Positions 61,201 through 64,000 of a stretch of 64,000 bases of DNA are shown one piece after another. The stretch comes from Proteromonas lacertae. Its lineage: Eukaryota; Sar; Bigyra; Opalinata; Proteromonadidae. Below the pieces are notes generated by a model. The model did no database searches, was not told the origin of the DNA, and saw nothing but the letters and a program-made list of their open reading frames with translations. The translations under genes and the position numbers were made by a program. Positions within the stretch are counted from its first letter, which is position 1, and each line of letters starts with the position of its first letter. The DNA is taken from the NCBI GenBank assembly GCA_002245135.1, contig NGBS01000019.1:49964-113963 (forward strand), written 5' to 3'.

Positions 61201-64000
61201 CAATAAATTAATAGAAATTGTTACTTATTTACATAGCATAAAAGCATATGTTAATAATAGAATATTTATGGTTGAACAAACTGAAGACGAATTGGTATAT
61301 TTCAAAGAAGACGTATTAGAGGGATTTTATTTAGTTGATTCTACATTTTCCATTATAGATAGTGGTGAAGACTATATATATTTTGCGCCATTATCTCCAT
61401 TTTTAAAATCAAACATAACAGCTGAAATGTCTAATGTAGTAACTGTGACGTCATTTATTATACATGCATTCCAAGGATCTTCAACTGAAACATTAAAGGT
61501 GTGTTATCAAAATAGGTTTCATTCATATGAAGGCGCAAAATCTTTAGAGAGTAATAACTATTTGAAAAGAAATTTAAAAATAGTAAGAATATTACAAAAT
61601 AATAATCTTGAATTAGTATATGATGCAAATGGTTTAGAGCCTGATCCTTTTTATTATTCATCCGATTCTACTCAAATTTGTAACTTTTCTGGTGAAAATG
61701 GACTTGTGAAAGTGAATAATATTATCTTAATTGATCATCAGTTTGAAAAAGAATTTATTGAGTTTGTATTTTACTTTTATTCAAAAAGGACAGTCATCGG
61801 GTTGGTATTTGATTAATTACAAAACTTATGTAGTATATAGCAATGATGATTGTAGAAGATATTTTCAACAATTTGTTGATAATGAAGATATCTCAACATT
61901 AATTGTGATTAATATAGATGTATGTTCTGATGAACTATTTTCTGAATATAATAATATAAACAGAACAATTTGGATATTATCAAACTATCCAAACAATTTA
62001 AACCAATATAATACATTTGAAGGTGGTTTGTCAGTAACTCATACTATTAGACCAGTTTTACTTCATTTAGTTGCATATAAACATAGAATTCCAGTAGCAT
62101 TTATAATAAATCCAAAATGGAACAAATATTATTCATTTATAGAAGAATTACTTCTAGAATACAATCTAAAGTTAGTATATAAGCTATATTCTACATCTGA
62201 AACAGAAATATATAAATCAATAAAACATTTGATAGAAGTTTGTCCACAAGGTATTCATCTGTTTATTGAGCAGAATATTATTATATTGAAAGGTATAATA
62301 GATGAAGTTAATTTACTTTCTAATAATAATACAAATGGATTATTTGATTATCTGTCATTTATTCAATCTCCAAACTATTTTATTAATGATCCAAATTATG
62401 TTAGAATTGGAACATATTTGCACAAGTTGGCAGAGTCAAGTGAGGTGTTTGAACATGAAATATTGAGAAGATTTAATAATGAAGATGGTTATCCTTCAAT
62501 ATATTTTATCATTACAGAATATAGTGGAAATAAACACAATAGAATCAAATATTTTTAATTGGCTTGATTTCAAAAGCTATAAATCAGCAATATATGGTGT
62601 AATGATTAAAACAATAGAAGGAAAACTTAATGTTGAAATAAATAATAAAATGAAAAGGAGATTAGAAGTATCCTATTATGAAAATGATGAGTATAAAGAA
62701 TATATGCTTGGATATACAAATGTATTTCTTAATACATATACATCAACCCAATCTAATATGGAAGTAACTGATTGTAGTTCTTATAAATGTTATAACAGGA
62801 CAATAGTGACAATCAAAATTGCATTAATCATTCCTAAATGTAGTTGTGATGATGATGTTTATAAAACAATGATTTCACCATTTTTGTTTATTCACAAATA
62901 CTTCCAAGTGAGTTATTTTTTTGATAGTATGAGTTATACTATTTATCCATTTATAAGTGAATATAATGAAACAATTACGTTAAGTAAATACATCGAAGAT
63001 TTGAAGGAAACAACTAAAATGTCATTAATAATTACAAATCTTGATTATATAACAAATTTAGGAGATATTAATCTCTTAAAAGATATAATTATATTTAATT
63101 TAGGTAAAGGAATAGATGATTATGTTAGTCCAATATACACAATAGGTCCATCATTGGTTTCAATTTCAAATGAAGTGTATTTGTCTATTATGCAACATCG
63201 AAGAAATGATATTTATATCTTATTTACTGATACAGTTAAAATTTCAGCAAAAGTGACTGAAAACTTCAATAAACTATTTCGTGCATCAGGTTTTTCCATT
63301 CATCTAGTCAATTATAAAGATGATAATATAAATTCAACTTATAATATGTTAATGGATTGTTATAAATCATATAATTGCTCATTTATAAATGCATTACCTT
63401 GCTCAATGACTGTTTCATTGAATAAAGAGTTGCTGAAAAGAGTAGACATAGAAAAACCATTATGGAATGTTTATATATTATTTCAGGATATATCTACAGA
63501 CAATTATTTTGATTGTTATTTACCCGACAGTTATTACGTTTCAGGATATGTGTCAATGCTATTGCATCAACACAATGTAACAATAGTGAAAAATGAAACT
63601 GTAAATTATTATTATTTCATTATTAATTATTTGGATGAATCATGGAATAAGAATTCTGAAGTTTCTTATGCCTACGATGCTATATTGATTTATTTGAATT
63701 CCATAGATAGAATTGATAATTTTTATGCTACTTCAGTAACTGGAAATATGTTATTCAGAGAATTTGTTAGTCCAAGTGGAATTATATCTTTCATAGATAA
63801 AAATCAGCTTTCTAGAAACATTTATTTTGGGCAAATAACAACCTCAAACACAGCAACAATTTTACATTACAACAATTTATATGCATCATCACCATCTTTA
63901 GAGGCAAATTTGAATAAAGCAAACATTTATATAGGATTATTATTAGATACAAAAGGAGGAAATGAAGAAGAATTATCAAGACAAATAGTGTTGTATTCTG
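55208..64000 (+). CDS. Giant secreted/surface protein with tandem periplasmic-binding-type receptor modules (3' end outside window)
   Basis: An open gene of at least 2,860 codons. A signal peptide (YLILIIFIHIAACQ) starts it. Six small introns are inferred (55524-55551, 56388-56423, 58289-58323, 58431-58466, 61766-61793, 62488-62524), the last least certain. The rest is a chain of modules, each opening with a hydrophobic strand and a helix: AILIGFMSVTTHYSQ (~56280), INVILCLYDDV (~57450), IPVGLIIDLKR (~58630), YIGLLFDNSDD (~59620), KIIGLLLGLTG (~60630), NNIILIDHQ (~61720), IKIALIIPKCS (~62810) and IYIGLLLDTKG (~63930). Spacing is about 1.0-1.17 kb, or 330-390 residues, the size of one type I periplasmic-binding/ANF-receptor fold. 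Module 1 (~55240) is less regular. No membrane helix occurs before the window ends. Many N-x-S/T sites fit a glycosylated ectodomain. Confidence 0.75.

Noticed and set aside
1-64000. A ciliate-type code with TAA/TAG as sense, suggested by frequent in-frame stops
   Set aside because: Every such stop lies in a GT-AG intron or at a conserved protein end, and TAA, TAG and TGA all end recognisable proteins (SmG TAA, RPB5 TAG, G3BP TGA).
1-64000. Transposons or integrated viral genes
   Set aside because: No reverse transcriptase, integrase, transposase or capsid motifs and no terminal repeats were recognised in any frame read.

Overview
This window is nuclear DNA from a strongly AT-rich unicellular eukaryote. 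It carries spliceosomal introns, a Pol III-type tRNA, and MCM2, SmG, RPB5, kinesin and p300-type genes. TAA, TAG and TGA all act as stops, so the genetic code is standard. Genes are packed head-to-head and tail-to-tail, often with 30-150 bp between coding regions. Introns are tiny, mostly 25-45 nt. Nearly all start GTAT or GTA and end TAG. Asn, Gln and Pro homopolymer tracts and AAT or TA microsatellites are common. I cannot name the lineage. The gene set (Beclin 1, G3BP, p300/HAC-type acetyltransferase, FANCE-like, ABCG, kinesin-1-like, 7TM-RGS receptor, filament-type coiled-coil proteins) fits a free-living, possibly flagellated protist.

Left part (1-12.6 kb): the 3' end of a cyclic-nucleotide phosphodiesterase, tRNA-Lys(CTT), a WDR13-like WD40 gene with two apparent frameshifts, Beclin 1/Atg6, a p300/CBP-HAC acetyltransferase (TAZ, bromodomain, PHD, KAT11, two ZZ, TAZ), a PHD + SAM-like + NPPF methyltransferase resembling plant EDM2, a tandem PH protein, and an Hsp110-type chaperone.

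Middle (12.9-38 kb): a kinesin-1-like motor with a very long coiled coil, a full-size PDR/ABCG transporter with one degenerate ATP site, an UNC93-like carrier, a BAR-like helical protein, a second Hsp110-type gene that shares near-identical blocks with the first, a FANCE-like gene, a small secreted protein, an SLC13 carrier with a one-base frameshift, a seven-helix receptor with a long cytoplasmic insertion, and G3BP.

Right part (38.5-64 kb): a coiled-coil beta-trefoil-like protein, RPB5, an ABI-like proline-rich protein, a tail-anchored membrane protein, a beta-propeller-like protein, a trichohyalin-like coiled-coil protein, MCM2, SmG, then two divergent receptor genes 49 bp apart. One is a 7TM receptor with a C-terminal RGS domain. 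The other encodes a giant protein with at least eight tandem ~330-390-residue modules resembling periplasmic-binding-protein-type ligand-binding domains. It runs off the right edge.

The most notable signals are the giant tandem ligand-binding protein beside the 7TM-RGS receptor, the mosaic gene conversion between two inverted Hsp110-like paralogs, the EDM2-like methyltransferase outside plants, and two genes whose first coding exon is only the ATG. All splice models were read by eye from frame continuity and GT-AG signals, so individual junctions may be off by an exon edge.
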